64,000 bases of DNA from Pseudomonas sp. ANT_J12 (GCF_008370045.1 NZ_VOBN01000023.1:21102-85101), one strand, 5' to 3'; counted from the first letter of the stretch, positions 42,268-49,698 are shown. Notes: a model not told the origin generated them from the sequence alone. A program made the numbers and translations.

Positions 42268-42331
42268 GGTTTCCATCCTTGGGGGCAATGAGCGGAGTCG
42301 CCAGACTACAGAGCCCCGGCAAAATTGGCCA

Positions 42332-42360
42332 TTGACTTGCCCGCGTCGCCCGGCTAATTT
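42332..42360 (+). promoter_or_regulatory. Candidate sigma-70 promoter of the ilvA2 leader
   Basis: TTGACT (42332) and TAATTT (42355) are separated by exactly 17 bp. The -35 is 5/6 to consensus and the -10 only 3/6. The predicted transcription start coincides with the leader ATG at about 42367, which would make the leader message leaderless. Confidence 0.5.
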
Positions 42361-42366
42361 CCAGCC

Positions 42367-42432
42367 ATGACTTCCACCGTATTGCGCTGCCAGCCAAGCA
42401 TTATTACCGCCATTCCTTATTTGGCGGGCTAG
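42367..42432 (+). CDS. Leader peptide (21 aa) of the threonine dehydratase attenuator
   Basis: ATG to TAG encodes MTSTVLRCQPSIITAIPYLAG. Three Ile and three Thr codons are present, with the cluster SIITAI just before the end, the kind of control codons expected for an isoleucine-pathway attenuator. The last codons (TTG GCG GGC TAG) contain GGCGGG, which can pair with CCCGCC of the following terminator stem. No Shine-Dalgarno sequence is seen, consistent with a leaderless start. Confidence 0.65.
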   Translation: MTSTVLRCQPSIITAIPYLAG

Positions 42433-42450
42433 CTCACGACTGCAGCACCC

Positions 42451-42474
42451 AACCCGCCCTAGAGGCGGGTTTTT
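42451..42474 (+). terminator. Attenuator terminator upstream of ilvA2
   Basis: AACCCGCC / GGCGGGTT stem with a CTAGA loop followed by TTTTT, 18 bp after the leader-peptide stop. The left arm CCCGCC can pair instead with GGCGGG at 42423-42428 inside the leader frame, giving mutually exclusive terminator and antiterminator structures. Confidence 0.8.
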
Positions 42475-42515
42475 ACTTTCTGTCTCCTGGGTTTTGAATC
42501 GACGCACCACCCGTG

Positions 42516-42584
42516 TTGGAGCTGCCGAAGGCTGCGATCTTTTGCTGTTTGAAGATCAAAAGATCGCAGCCTTCGGCAGCTCCT
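42516..42584. repeat. Palindromic repeat (GGAGCTGCCGAAGGCTGCGATC family)
   Basis: Perfect inverted arms GGAGCTGCCGAAGGCTGCGA and TCGCAGCCTTCGGCAGCTCC with a short A+T-rich centre, inserted between the attenuator and the ilvA2 ribosome-binding site. It can form a long hairpin in the mRNA leader. Confidence 0.85.
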
Positions 42585-42613
42585 AAGCAGGTCGTGTGGA
42601 ACAGGAGATCAGC

Positions 42614-43627
42614 ATGAACAGTACCGTCGCCCAGCAGGCCTTGCTTGAGCACTACGTGAAAAAGATCCTCGCCGCGCCGGTGTATGAGCTGGCGGTGCGC
42701 ACGCCCCTGCAACCGGCGCCGGCGCTGTCCGAGGCGTTGGGCAATCAGGTCCTGCTCAAGCGCGAAGACCTGCAACCGACCTTTTCCTTCAAGATCCGTG
42801 GCGCCTACAACAAACTGGTGCAGCTCAGCGATGCGCAAAAGGCCTGCGGCGTGATCACGGCTTCAGCGGGCAATCATGCCCAGGGCGTGGCGTTGGCGGC
42901 GCGGGAACTGGGGATCGCCGCGACCATCGTCATGCCTTGCACGACGCCGGAGTTGAAGGTGCTCGGCGTGCGCAGCCGTGGTGCCGACGCGGTGCTGCAT
43001 GGCGAGAGTTTTCCCTTCGCCCTGGAATACGCCCTGAACCTGGCGCAGCAAACCGGTCGCACCTTTGTCTCGCCCTTCGACGACCCGGACGTGATTGCCG
43101 GGCAGGGTACCGTCGCTATGGAGATCCTGCGTCAGCACCAAGGACCACTGGATGCGATCTTCGTCCCGGTGGGCGGCGGTGGCTTGATCGCCGGTATCGC
43201 CGCGTACGTCAAATACCTGCGACCGGAAGTGCGCATCATCGGCGTCGAGTCGGAACACTCCGCGTGTTTGCAGGCGGCGTTGCGGGCCGGTGAACGGGTG
43301 GTTCTGCCCAACGTAGGAACCTTCGCCGACGGCGTGGCAGTGGCGCAGATCGGTGCTTATGGTTTCGAGGTGTGCCGGTTTTGTGTCGATGAAGTCATCA
43401 CCGTCAGCAACGACGAATTGTGCACGGCGATCAAGAACATCTACGACGACACCCGCTCGATCACCGAGCCTTCCGGCGCCTTGGCCGTGGCCGGAATCAA
43501 GAAGTACGTGGCACAGACCGGCGTCCGGGGCCAGACGTTGGTGGCCATCGACTCGGGCGCCAACATCAATTTCGACAGCCTGCGCCATGTGGCCGAGCGC
43601 GCTGCGTTGAGCGGCGTCCCGGCGTGA
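42614..43627 (+). CDS. Threonine dehydratase, short form without regulatory domain
   Basis: A 337-residue PLP enzyme that deaminates threonine (or serine) to 2-oxobutyrate, the first step of isoleucine synthesis or threonine breakdown. PLP lysine in QPTFSFKIRGAYNKLV, cofactor-phosphate loop VPVGGGGLIAGIAAYVK, and the conserved SAGNHAQGVALAA. It resembles the catalytic half of biosynthetic IlvA, including the ending FDSLRHVAERA, but stops where the ACT-like allosteric domain would begin, as in the shorter Pseudomonas paralogue (IlvA2). AGGAG precedes the ATG at 42614. A leader peptide, attenuator and repeat hairpin lie upstream, so control seems to be transcriptional and not allosteric. Confidence 0.88.
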   Translation: MNSTVAQQALLEHYVKKILAAPVYELAVRTPLQPAPALSEALGNQVLLKREDLQPTFSFKIRGAYNKLVQLSDAQKACGVITASAGNHAQGVALAARELGIAATIVMPCTTPELKVLGVRSRGADAVLHGESFPFALEYALNLAQQTGRTFVSPFDDPDVIAGQGTVAMEILRQHQGPLDAIFVPVGGGGLIAGIAAYVKYLRPEVRIIGVESEHSACLQAALRAGERVVLPNVGTFADGVAVAQIGAYGFEVCRFCVDEVITVSNDELCTAIKNIYDDTRSITEPSGALAVAGIKKYVAQTGVRGQTLVAIDSGANINFDSLRHVAERAALSGVPA

Positions 43628-43633
43628 GGGGTA

Positions 43634-43939
43634 TCAGGCCAGCATCGGGCGCAGGAACGTGCGCTCGTAGCTCACAATAAACTTCTTCTCCACCAGCGAG
43701 GCCACCAGCGCGGTAGTTTCCGGATCGGTCATCGCGATATGGCGGTAGCTTTCATAGTCCGCCAGCGACGGAAAACTGAACAGGCAGTAGGCAATATTGC
43801 TCGCGCCCTCGGACGGCAGGAAGTAGCCGTGATGAGTGCCGCCCAGGCGCTCGACGATACCGAGCCAGGCCTGGGCGTAGGCTTCGAACTCGGGCAGTTG
43901 ATAGGGATCGATCACGTATTTGACGTGGCAGGTAATCAA
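43634..43939 (-). CDS. NIPSNAP family protein
   Basis: A 101-residue ferredoxin-like alpha/beta-barrel protein. The pattern VKYVIDPYQLPEFEAYAQAWLGIVERLGGTHHGYFLP followed by SFPSLADYESYRHIAMTDPE is typical of NIPSNAP proteins. The start is a TTG at 43939 with AGGAG 7-8 bases upstream. It is convergent with ilvA2, only 6 bp separating the stops. The biochemical role of bacterial NIPSNAP proteins is not established. Confidence 0.82.
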   Translation of the reverse strand: MITCHVKYVIDPYQLPEFEAYAQAWLGIVERLGGTHHGYFLPSEGASNIAYCLFSFPSLADYESYRHIAMTDPETTALVASLVEKKFIVSYERTFLRPMLA

Positions 43940-43999
43940 AAGAAAGCTCCTGTGGCAAATATCGGAAGGCTGAGGATGATCCCAAGCCTGGTGGTGCCC

Positions 44000-44113
44000 C
44001 TGTGGCGAGGGAGCTTGCTCCCGCTGGGCTGCTTAGCGGCCTCAAGACTTCGAGGGCGGTGGGAGGTTTTGTGAGTGCTGCGCACTCAAGCGGGAGCAAG
44101 CGCCCTCGCCACA
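44000..44113. repeat. Palindromic repeat (CTGTGGCGAGGGAGCTTGCTC family)
   Basis: Inverted arms TGTGGCGAGGGAGCTTGCTC and GAGCAAGCGCCCTCGCCACA flank about 75 bp with further small palindromes. This is another common Pseudomonas intergenic repeat, located between the ecotin and NIPSNAP genes. Confidence 0.82.
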
Positions 44114-44121
44114 GTATCGCG

Positions 44122-44604
44122 CTACTCCTGGACGGCTTTCTCAATCTTGCTCGACGCCGTCCAGATACGATAACGAACCTCAACATCCTTGGGCACGTAA
44201 AGCACGATCGGCAGCTTGCTGTTATAGCGCAGCATGAACCCGTCACCGACCACCGGCACGAAGTCTTTTGTGGTCTTGCCATCCGGGCAGGCCATCATCG
44301 TGCTCATCGGCCCGATCACCGTTTCCAGCCGATAGAACGGATAACCCCAACCCTCCAGATTCTTCTCTTCGAGCATTCCGCCCAGGCGCTGACGGTTGCA
44401 GTCCACAGTCAACGTCTTGCCGGCCAGAATCTCGACCTGGTAGCTGTCTTCCTGGGTTTGTGGCGCGAGACGGATCACCTGGCGGGTAAAACCGCTATCG
44501 GCTTTGGGGAATGGCGCAACTTCCTCAAGTTTTGCGGCGTGCGCGGCGCACGACAGCCCGGCAACTATTAGCCCAACGGTCGTGTTTAAGGTCAACGAAC
44601 CCAT
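44122..44604 (-). CDS. eco: Ecotin, periplasmic serine protease inhibitor
   Basis: A 160-residue precursor with signal peptide ending in CAAHA. The mature chain matches ecotin closely: GFTRQVIRLAPQTQEDSYQVE, VDCNRQRLGG (first disulfide Cys), LEGWGYPFYRLE, the reactive loop VIGPMSTMMACPDGK with Met at P1 and the second Cys, and MLRYNSKLPIVLYVPKDVEVRYRIW. Ecotin dimers inhibit trypsin-fold proteases such as neutrophil elastase. The start at 44604 has a strong AAGGAGG. Single gene. The N-terminus through SCA could alternatively carry a lipobox-like LSCA, but without a Gly/Ala-Cys this is unlikely. Confidence 0.93.
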   Translation of the reverse strand: MGSLTLNTTVGLIVAGLSCAAHAAKLEEVAPFPKADSGFTRQVIRLAPQTQEDSYQVEILAGKTLTVDCNRQRLGGMLEEKNLEGWGYPFYRLETVIGPMSTMMACPDGKTTKDFVPVVGDGFMLRYNSKLPIVLYVPKDVEVRYRIWTASSKIEKAVQE

Positions 44605-44989
44605 GATGCCTCCTTGCGTGTGAGTGGGGTCAGCGGATACTGAAATATTGGGTAGCATTTTTACTGCCGAACACGATGGATGCAAACCCATCGCTGATAC
44701 CTGCATATTGCAGGGCTTTTACCGGCCCTTCTTGCATCTTGCATGAGGGCAATCTGATGGCGCGCAGCCTAAACCTTTGATTTGCCGACGAGGTGCAGAG
44801 CGAATTCTTGGGCATGTTTTATGCTGTAGCTGGTCTTAAGCTGACCGACGAGTTCATATGAGTCAGTGTTGCTACGAGAGAACGGCCAGGTAATGAAATG
44901 TTCAGGCCCGCAAGGAAGACAAACGGGTTTTTTCAGCACCGACCGATGATTATTTTGATTGGCAGTCTCACATTAAGGAGAGGGTCGCC
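44605..44989. other. Intergenic region between eco and the DUF1652 gene
   Basis: 385 bp between divergent genes. An AAGGAGAGG ribosome-binding site for the DUF1652 gene lies at its right end and AAACGGGTTTTTT at about 44923. No coding frame, repeat family or clear promoter was recognised. Confidence 0.4.
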
Positions 44990-45259
44990 ATGTTTCTTTC
45001 TGCCCTGGAACTTCGCAACATCATTGAAAGCAGCTTCCTGCCGAAGCGCTGTCAATGCACGCTGACGCCTGACTTGTCGATGACCGTAAAAGTGTATGCC
45101 GACACGCACACCGATCAACTGGATCTGATGGTGACCGGTATCAACGCCAAACACTTGAATGGTTGTCGCGAAATCAACGACCTGATTGCCGAACTTCGAT
45201 CCGACTTGCAGCACAGGGCATCCGCCCAGACATTGCATCCGGATCGCAAAGCACTTTAA
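44990..45259 (+). CDS. DUF1652 domain protein
   Basis: An 89-residue soluble protein. The MFLSALELRNIIESSFLPKRCQCTL start followed by MTVKVYADTHTDQLDLMVTGI and a final helix (REINDLIAELRSDLQH) is the DUF1652 pattern, a family almost limited to pseudomonads and of unknown function. AAGGAGAGG lies 7 bases before the ATG. Its stop overlaps the convergent membrane protein gene by 4 bp. Confidence 0.85.
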   Translation: MFLSALELRNIIESSFLPKRCQCTLTPDLSMTVKVYADTHTDQLDLMVTGINAKHLNGCREINDLIAELRSDLQHRASAQTLHPDRKAL

Positions 45260-45651
45260 CCCACAGTTTCGAGCTCGACCGATACGCGCCGGGTCTGGAA
45301 AAATCCCAGGCCCAGCGCCAGTTCGACCCCGACAGCCAGCAAAATACCTGGCCCGGCATGGCCATTCAGCCATTCGCCGAAGCCCAGTGCTGCCAAACCC
45401 CAACAGCCGACAATAAAACCGTTGCTCAAAGCACTGCGAGTCGCGGAAGGCGCCTCGTTGCGAACCAGATAAAACATCACCCCCAACGCCGCAAAGAGCA
45501 CGGCGCTACGCCGCGCGACCAGTCCCGCCGCCGACGAATACTCGATGCTCCAGACCGCCAATAACTGATCCGGCATCAAGCCCCACACCAACGCCAGCAC
45601 GAAACACAGCGCGGCGGTGAACGTCGACAACGTACGAAACGATAACTGCAT
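45256..45651 (-). CDS. Small inner-membrane protein, four helices
   Basis: A 131-residue protein with four hydrophobic segments (TLSTFTAALCFVLALVWGL, GLVARRSAVLFAALGVMFYLV, GFIVGCWGLAALGFGEWL, ILLAVGVELALGLGFF) and a short polar C-terminus. It resembles the DUF4345-like small membrane proteins of pseudomonads, but the assignment is loose. I chose the ATG at 45651 (MQLSFRTLST), since the first helix follows at once. Function unknown. Confidence 0.65.
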   Translation of the reverse strand: MQLSFRTLSTFTAALCFVLALVWGLMPDQLLAVWSIEYSSAAGLVARRSAVLFAALGVMFYLVRNEAPSATRSALSNGFIVGCWGLAALGFGEWLNGHAGPGILLAVGVELALGLGFFQTRRVSVELETVG

Positions 45652-45742
45652 GGCGAATCCTTGCGGCAGTGAGGGAGGCGCCCAAAGCATAGCGCCAGAT
45701 CCCTCACAGGCAAACCGCAAAGCGCCGAATCAGAGCCTTCTG

Positions 45743-46012
45743 TCAGTTCTGATAACTGCAGGCGTCAGACAATTTCCGATAGGTGATCTCCGACGGTTTA
45801 CCCGTGGCACTGTCGATGTACTTCATGTCTGCGTTGACCACTTTGCAGTCCAACGTCGTCGGTTCGTTCAAGGCAATCACCTTGCCCACGTGCAGCGGCA
45901 TGCCGTACTGGTACGGAGTCGCCTGGGAGGTCGAAGTGTCGTTGGCTTGGGCCAGACCGGTAAACGCGGTGCAGGCGAGGGCAGTGGTGATCAGCAAGGT
46001 GCGCATGTTCAT
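45743..46012 (-). CDS. DUF2790 small periplasmic protein
   Basis: An 89-residue precursor with signal peptide MNMRTLLITTALACTAFTGLAQA. The mature part of about 66 residues has YQYGMPLHVGKVIALNEPTTLDCKVVNADMKYIDSATGKPSEITYRKLSDAC, the DUF2790 pattern with two conserved cysteines. Members are abundant in Pseudomonas, and several respond to metals or osmotic stress, but none has a settled role. GGAGAACC precedes the ATG at 46012. Confidence 0.82.
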   Translation of the reverse strand: MNMRTLLITTALACTAFTGLAQANDTSTSQATPYQYGMPLHVGKVIALNEPTTLDCKVVNADMKYIDSATGKPSEITYRKLSDACSYQN

Positions 46013-46206
46013 GGAGGTTCTCCGGTGCAGGCTTAAAGTCAGCTCGACGAATAAGGCGTCGAACCTGCCGCACTGGGCATCAGGAGAGTCTGAAGGCGTG
46101 CGGTCCCGTAAAGTTTTGGACCGCGGCGTTAAGCGATGGTTAACCCGGATGAACGCCACCTGTCGCAAGGCGGTTTCTGACAGAGGTTTCATGTGGGACC
46201 GGTCAG

Positions 46207-46755
46207 TTAGTTGCTGGAACGACTCTCCAGGCGCACGACTTTAAAACCACGCGCCTCGGGAAGCGTGTCAATGCCGATAGCCGTTTCAGCCTGGCCTTTG
46301 CCGGCCACGTAGTCATAGAGCAGCAACTTCGTCGGGACTTCATAGCCTTCGTTTGGCATGACCAGACGCATTTGCTGCGGCCCCAGATAGAGCCAACGGG
46401 GCAGGGCCTTCTCGGCGAAATCGATTTGCTCAACGCTGTGAGTGACCGGGTTTTTGCGCAACACGACGCCTTTCATATAGGGCGAGCCGTATTCCAGGGC
46501 GAATATCAGGGTTGAGGACACGCACTTTGCCAGGACGATGCGGCCGATAAAGTCCTCTTGGGGCATATCGGTGAAGGCGATGTGGGTGTTGCCGTCGAGT
46601 TTTACGAAAAGACGATGGCCGTCTTCGGCGGGCTCGGCCAGCAGCGATACCTTGGAGTGGCCGGCTAAAGGGCAGGTGAGGATGGTCTTGAGCGGTTGCG
46701 CGTAGGCTGGGGTGGTTAGCAGTGCTGCGATGAGGTACGGCCAAGGTGATTTCAT
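46207..46755 (-). CDS. Hypothetical exported protein, 182 aa
   Basis: A signal peptide (MKSPWPYLIAALLTTPAYA) precedes a mature domain of about 163 residues with two cysteines (TILTCPLAG, LAKCVSS) that could form a disulfide, and beta-rich composition (HRLFVKLDGNTHIAFTDMP, RWLYLGPQQMRLVMPN). AAGGA stands 11 bases upstream. No family recognised. It could be a periplasmic beta-sandwich or lipocalin-like protein, but this is a guess. Confidence 0.65.
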   Translation of the reverse strand: MKSPWPYLIAALLTTPAYAQPLKTILTCPLAGHSKVSLLAEPAEDGHRLFVKLDGNTHIAFTDMPQEDFIGRIVLAKCVSSTLIFALEYGSPYMKGVVLRKNPVTHSVEQIDFAEKALPRWLYLGPQQMRLVMPNEGYEVPTKLLLYDYVAGKGQAETAIGIDTLPEARGFKVVRLESRSSN

Positions 46756-47004
46756 TGGGGCGGGAATCCTTTCGGTTGTTGGGTCCTACATTACTGCCCG
46801 TGAGTCGTAAAAAATCCTAAGAAAGCTTCGTCCCGTTCCTACAAGCTTGGGCGCATTGTCGACTTTCGCCGGCCGGCTTCCGGCGGGTACTGTTTGGCAT
46901 CGCTGCAAAATCAGCGGTCAGGTTTGGTCACCTGCTGCCATCACACAGATGTGTGTGCCATCATTCGCCCCGCGGACTTCTATGTGTTCGTAGTGCGTTG
47001 TAAT

Positions 47005-47079
47005 GGCGGCTGTGTGCCGGACGCCTTCGGGCGAGCCGAGTCGATGGTATCGGTTGACCAAGCCTGTACACAGTCCGCC
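47005..47079 (+). ncRNA. Structured RNA leader upstream of a small protein gene
   Basis: The + strand folds into a closed multi-branch structure. The outer helix is GGCGG (47005-47009) with CCGCC (47075-47079), then, after one bulged T, CTGTGTGC (47010-47017) with GTACACAG (47066-47073, one G-U pair). Inside, CGG-A-CGCC-TTCG-GGCG-AG-CCG (47018-47038) is a hairpin with a UUCG tetraloop, followed by a second weaker hairpin GTCGATGGTATCGGTTGAC. It ends 54 bases before the next ATG. I recall similar structures in front of other small DUF3077/DUF6124 genes in pseudomonads. Confidence 0.6.
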
Positions 47080-47133
47080 TCCATCGTTTGGTCACGATGC
47101 TGGCGGTTATTCACAAATCATCGAGTAACCACT

Positions 47134-47430
47134 ATGCCAACGCTAAATCCATTTCCCGATCGCTACCGCCCAATCAAGAGCAGCGTCACTGATTCAAGCC
47201 CCCTGGTCATCGACACCGAGGCCAATCCCCAAGACATTCTCGAAGCCGCACTCCAACGCATCCGTGCCTCCAGCAACTTGCTGGAAACGTTGCATTGCCA
47301 GTGCTTCAAAGACGGTGACGTCCAGGACATTCCCCACATTACCCACGCGCTGTATCTGCTGACGCAGGACGGCTGCGATCTATTGCAAGTCGCGCAGCAA
47401 CAAATGCTGGGCTGGACAGCCCCAGCCTGA
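47134..47430 (+). CDS. Small DUF3077/DUF6124-like protein
   Basis: A 98-residue soluble protein. After a Pro-rich polar N-terminus, VIDTEANPQDILEAALQRIRASSNLLETLHCQCF and ALYLLTQDGCDLLQVAQQQM form two or three amphipathic helices, in the manner of the DUF3077/DUF6124 proteins of Pseudomonas, which usually end in a similar helical segment. Start ATG at 47134; the frame continues upstream through the RNA leader, but that stretch is not protein-like. Function unknown. The structured leader suggests post-transcriptional control. Confidence 0.62.
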   Translation: MPTLNPFPDRYRPIKSSVTDSSPLVIDTEANPQDILEAALQRIRASSNLLETLHCQCFKDGDVQDIPHITHALYLLTQDGCDLLQVAQQQMLGWTAPA

Positions 47431-47454
47431 CGCCCGCAGAAATACGCCTGCCTT

Positions 47455-48123
47455 CTACGAGGCAGGCGTCAACACGGCAGAGGCGGGCACCCGGCTCAAA
47501 AACAGCGCCAAACCTTGCTGATACTGCTCGGCGTCCATCACATCGCTGCGTTTGGGAATGTGATAGGCCTTGTCCTTGCGATCCGACTCAGCGCAGGCCA
47601 CCGAGTAAAAGTCAGGTGTCTCCTTGAGACGCACAATCTTCCCCCAAGCCAACCCGCCTTTTGCCCCCTTGGCATTGACCAAACTGAAACCCTGATCATC
47701 AAGCAGCAAGCGATACGCACCCTCAACAGACTTGAGGTTAATACGCAGCTTGGCTTCGATAAGGCGCTGATTCGTGCCGCGCAAAGGCGCACGCGGCTTG
47801 GCGTGGCTGGCGGCCAAACGTGCTCGCAGGCGGCGCAACAAACGACCGGAGAAGAACCACCAAACCACCGCTAAAAGCACCCCGGACAGCGTCATGGAGA
47901 TAATCTTCTCGGGAGTGAACTGGCGCTCGGGAAAATAGATCGCCAGCATCCCGCCGGCCAGGCACAGCACAAACACCAGCGGGGCGAGCAGACGTTCCTG
48001 CAAGCGTGCGACGAAACCCATCAGTTGGGCCTGCTGCTCATCATGCTTGAGCATTTCGCGCTCAAGCTGTTCGCCGATCCTGATCTGGGTGTGCTCGGGG
48101 GTAATGGTGAATAGCAGTTCCAT
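47455..48123 (-). CDS. YcxB-like inner-membrane protein at the end of the immunity array
   Basis: A 222-residue protein. The N-terminal cytoplasmic part (MELLFTITPEHTQIRIGEQ, then a charged helix REMLKHDEQQAQLMGFVARL) is followed by two membrane helices (LLAPLVFVLCLAGGMLAIYF and MTLSGVLLAVVWWFFSG), a basic stretch, and a C-terminal domain with LLLDDQGFSLVNAKGAKGGLAWGKIVRLKETPDFY, which is the YcxB-like PH-type pattern. The start at 48123 is uncertain; an ATG at 48189 would overlap the upstream immunity gene by 26 bp. It is the last gene of the vgrG-effector-immunity unit and may be co-transcribed. Function unknown. Confidence 0.65.
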   Translation of the reverse strand: MELLFTITPEHTQIRIGEQLEREMLKHDEQQAQLMGFVARLQERLLAPLVFVLCLAGGMLAIYFPERQFTPEKIISMTLSGVLLAVVWWFFSGRLLRRLRARLAASHAKPRAPLRGTNQRLIEAKLRINLKSVEGAYRLLLDDQGFSLVNAKGAKGGLAWGKIVRLKETPDFYSVACAESDRKDKAYHIPKRSDVMDAEQYQQGLALFLSRVPASAVLTPAS

Positions 48124-48163
48124 CGCTTTGAGTCCGAAGTCCTTTTCTAAAGAGGGCGGGAGT

Positions 48164-48934
48164 TTACGTTTTTGCTGCGCGTCTGGCATAGGCAACCAGG
48201 TCTTTGGGGTAAACCATGCTATCGATTTTGCTGTCGTCGATGCCGTATAAAAACGCGATTGCCCCGGCCTCTATCGCCCAGTACCCAACATAATTGCCGC
48301 CTTCTCCCTGTAAATGGGTGTCATGCCACGGCGCCTGGGTAAATGCGTCGTACCATTCGCCGCAATATTTTTCAAGAAAACGGGTGGCGTCTTCTTTCGT
48401 CTTTGCATAGATGGCCTGAACTAACGGCGAATAGACGTCGTGATACCACTGATCTATATCCTGTCGATCAGGAAGTACTTTGCAAAGTAAATCCTCATAC
48501 AGCGTGTCATCACCCGCATAGCCGGCATTGTCTATAAGCTTCACAAATCTGGGAAGGAGATCTGTGCGGTGTAGCAGGATGCAAAGACCTATGACCTGCA
48601 CACATTCTTCATACTGGTACGGGTAAACATCTATCGCAAGCGGAGAGATATCTGGGGATTGTTCGGCTTCTGCTAATTTGGCCTGTCTGATTTCATATTT
48701 ATCAATCAAGTCTTCAAGCAAAGGGGGGAAGGAGCTGATCTCTTCTCCTGCAGAGTAGGCCGCCAGAAGCTTATAAAGTGCCATGCGTTGAAAGAATCTT
48801 GAGCGGAGCTCTGCTTCCTGTTCGGGAGAGTCCGACTGGAATGTGTGTGTCTTGAAAAATTCAATGGCTTCGTCTTGTCCTTTCAGGAGGATCTTATAGT
48901 GGTTTTCACTAAAGTATTCTTGTCGTTTAATCAA
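48164..48934 (-). CDS. PoNi-like T6SS immunity protein, copy 5
   Basis: A 256-residue soluble protein with the DUF1910 N-terminal helix bundle (RQEYFSENHYKILLKGQDEAIEFF) and the DUF1911 C-terminal domain (YEECVQVIGLCILLHRTDLLPRFVKLID, APWHDTHLQGEGGNYVGYWAIEAGAIAFLYGIDD, YPKDLVAYARR). These domains define the PoNi immunity family against PoNe DNases. The start is a TTG at 48934 overlapping the stop of copy 4 (TTGA), with AGAGG upstream. It is the last of five paralogues and probably cytoplasmic, like its DNase target. Confidence 0.85.
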   Translation of the reverse strand: MIKRQEYFSENHYKILLKGQDEAIEFFKTHTFQSDSPEQEAELRSRFFQRMALYKLLAAYSAGEEISSFPPLLEDLIDKYEIRQAKLAEAEQSPDISPLAIDVYPYQYEECVQVIGLCILLHRTDLLPRFVKLIDNAGYAGDDTLYEDLLCKVLPDRQDIDQWYHDVYSPLVQAIYAKTKEDATRFLEKYCGEWYDAFTQAPWHDTHLQGEGGNYVGYWAIEAGAIAFLYGIDDSKIDSMVYPKDLVAYARRAAKT

Positions 48935-49698
48935 TGTGCTATGCCTCTAGCGCAGTTGACCAAGTCTTTTGGATAAACCATATGATCAATGTTGCTGTCA
49001 TCAATGTCATACAGAAATGCAATGGCTCCCGCCTCGAGCGCCCAGTAGCCAACGTAACTTCCGCAGTCTCCCTGCAGGTGCGTATCGTGCCAGGGCGCAT
49101 GCGGAAATGCGGGATACCACTGTTCACAATAGTCGCCGAGAAGCTTGCTCGATTGCGCTTTAGTATTTGCATAGATGGCTTGAATTAACGGTGTGTATAC
49201 ATCGTGATACCATCGATCAACGTCATGTCTGTCCGGCAGTACTTTACGCAACAAGTCTTCATACAGGGCGTCATCGCCAGTGTATCCCGCTTGATCTATT
49301 AAAGTCACGAGTCGCTTCAATAGGTCGATGCGATGCAACAGGATACACAAACCTATGACTTGGACGCATTCTTCATACTGGTCCAACCAATCATCTATTG
49401 CGAGGGGGGAGATATTGGGGAGTTGTTCGTAGACCGCTGATGCTTTCTGCGATATTTCGTATTTTTCTACAAGCGTTTCAAGCAGCGGTATAAGCGCAGC
49501 AATCGCTCCACCTGCCGTGTAACAAGCCAGGATTCTGTCAAGTAGCAAGTCTTTAAGATGTCGTGCTCTAAGGGCAGCTTCTTGTTGAGGGGAGCCAGAT
49601 TGGAAGGTATTGCTCTTGCAAAATTCAATAACTTCATCGTATTCCTTCAGAAAGCCTTTATAGTTGGCCTCACTGTAGAATGCCTGTCTAACCGTCAT
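48931..49698 (-). CDS. PoNi-like T6SS immunity protein, copy 4
   Basis: A 255-residue paralogue with the same DUF1910/DUF1911 layout: MTVRQAFYSEANYKGFLKEY start, NISPLAIDDWLDQYEECVQVIGLCILLHRIDLLKRLV, APWHDTHLQGDCGSYVGYWALEAGAIAFLYDIDD, YPKDLVNCAR. It differs from copy 5 in the surface helices of the first 100 residues (TAGGAIAALIPLLETLVEKYEISQKASAV). I chose the ATG at 49698 (GAGAG upstream), which overlaps the end of copy 3 by 11 bp; an ATG at 49710 is possible. Co-translated with its neighbours. Confidence 0.85.
   Translation of the reverse strand: MTVRQAFYSEANYKGFLKEYDEVIEFCKSNTFQSGSPQQEAALRARHLKDLLLDRILACYTAGGAIAALIPLLETLVEKYEISQKASAVYEQLPNISPLAIDDWLDQYEECVQVIGLCILLHRIDLLKRLVTLIDQAGYTGDDALYEDLLRKVLPDRHDVDRWYHDVYTPLIQAIYANTKAQSSKLLGDYCEQWYPAFPHAPWHDTHLQGDCGSYVGYWALEAGAIAFLYDIDDSNIDHMVYPKDLVNCARGIAH

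Noticed and set aside
44630..44815. A 61-codon minus-strand frame upstream of ecotin
   Set aside because: No start signal, no protein-like composition, and located in the probable promoter region.
46894..47133. Upstream extension of the DUF3077/DUF6124-like frame
   Set aside because: The extra residues are encoded by the structured RNA segment, rich in Cys and Arg, and unlike the family.
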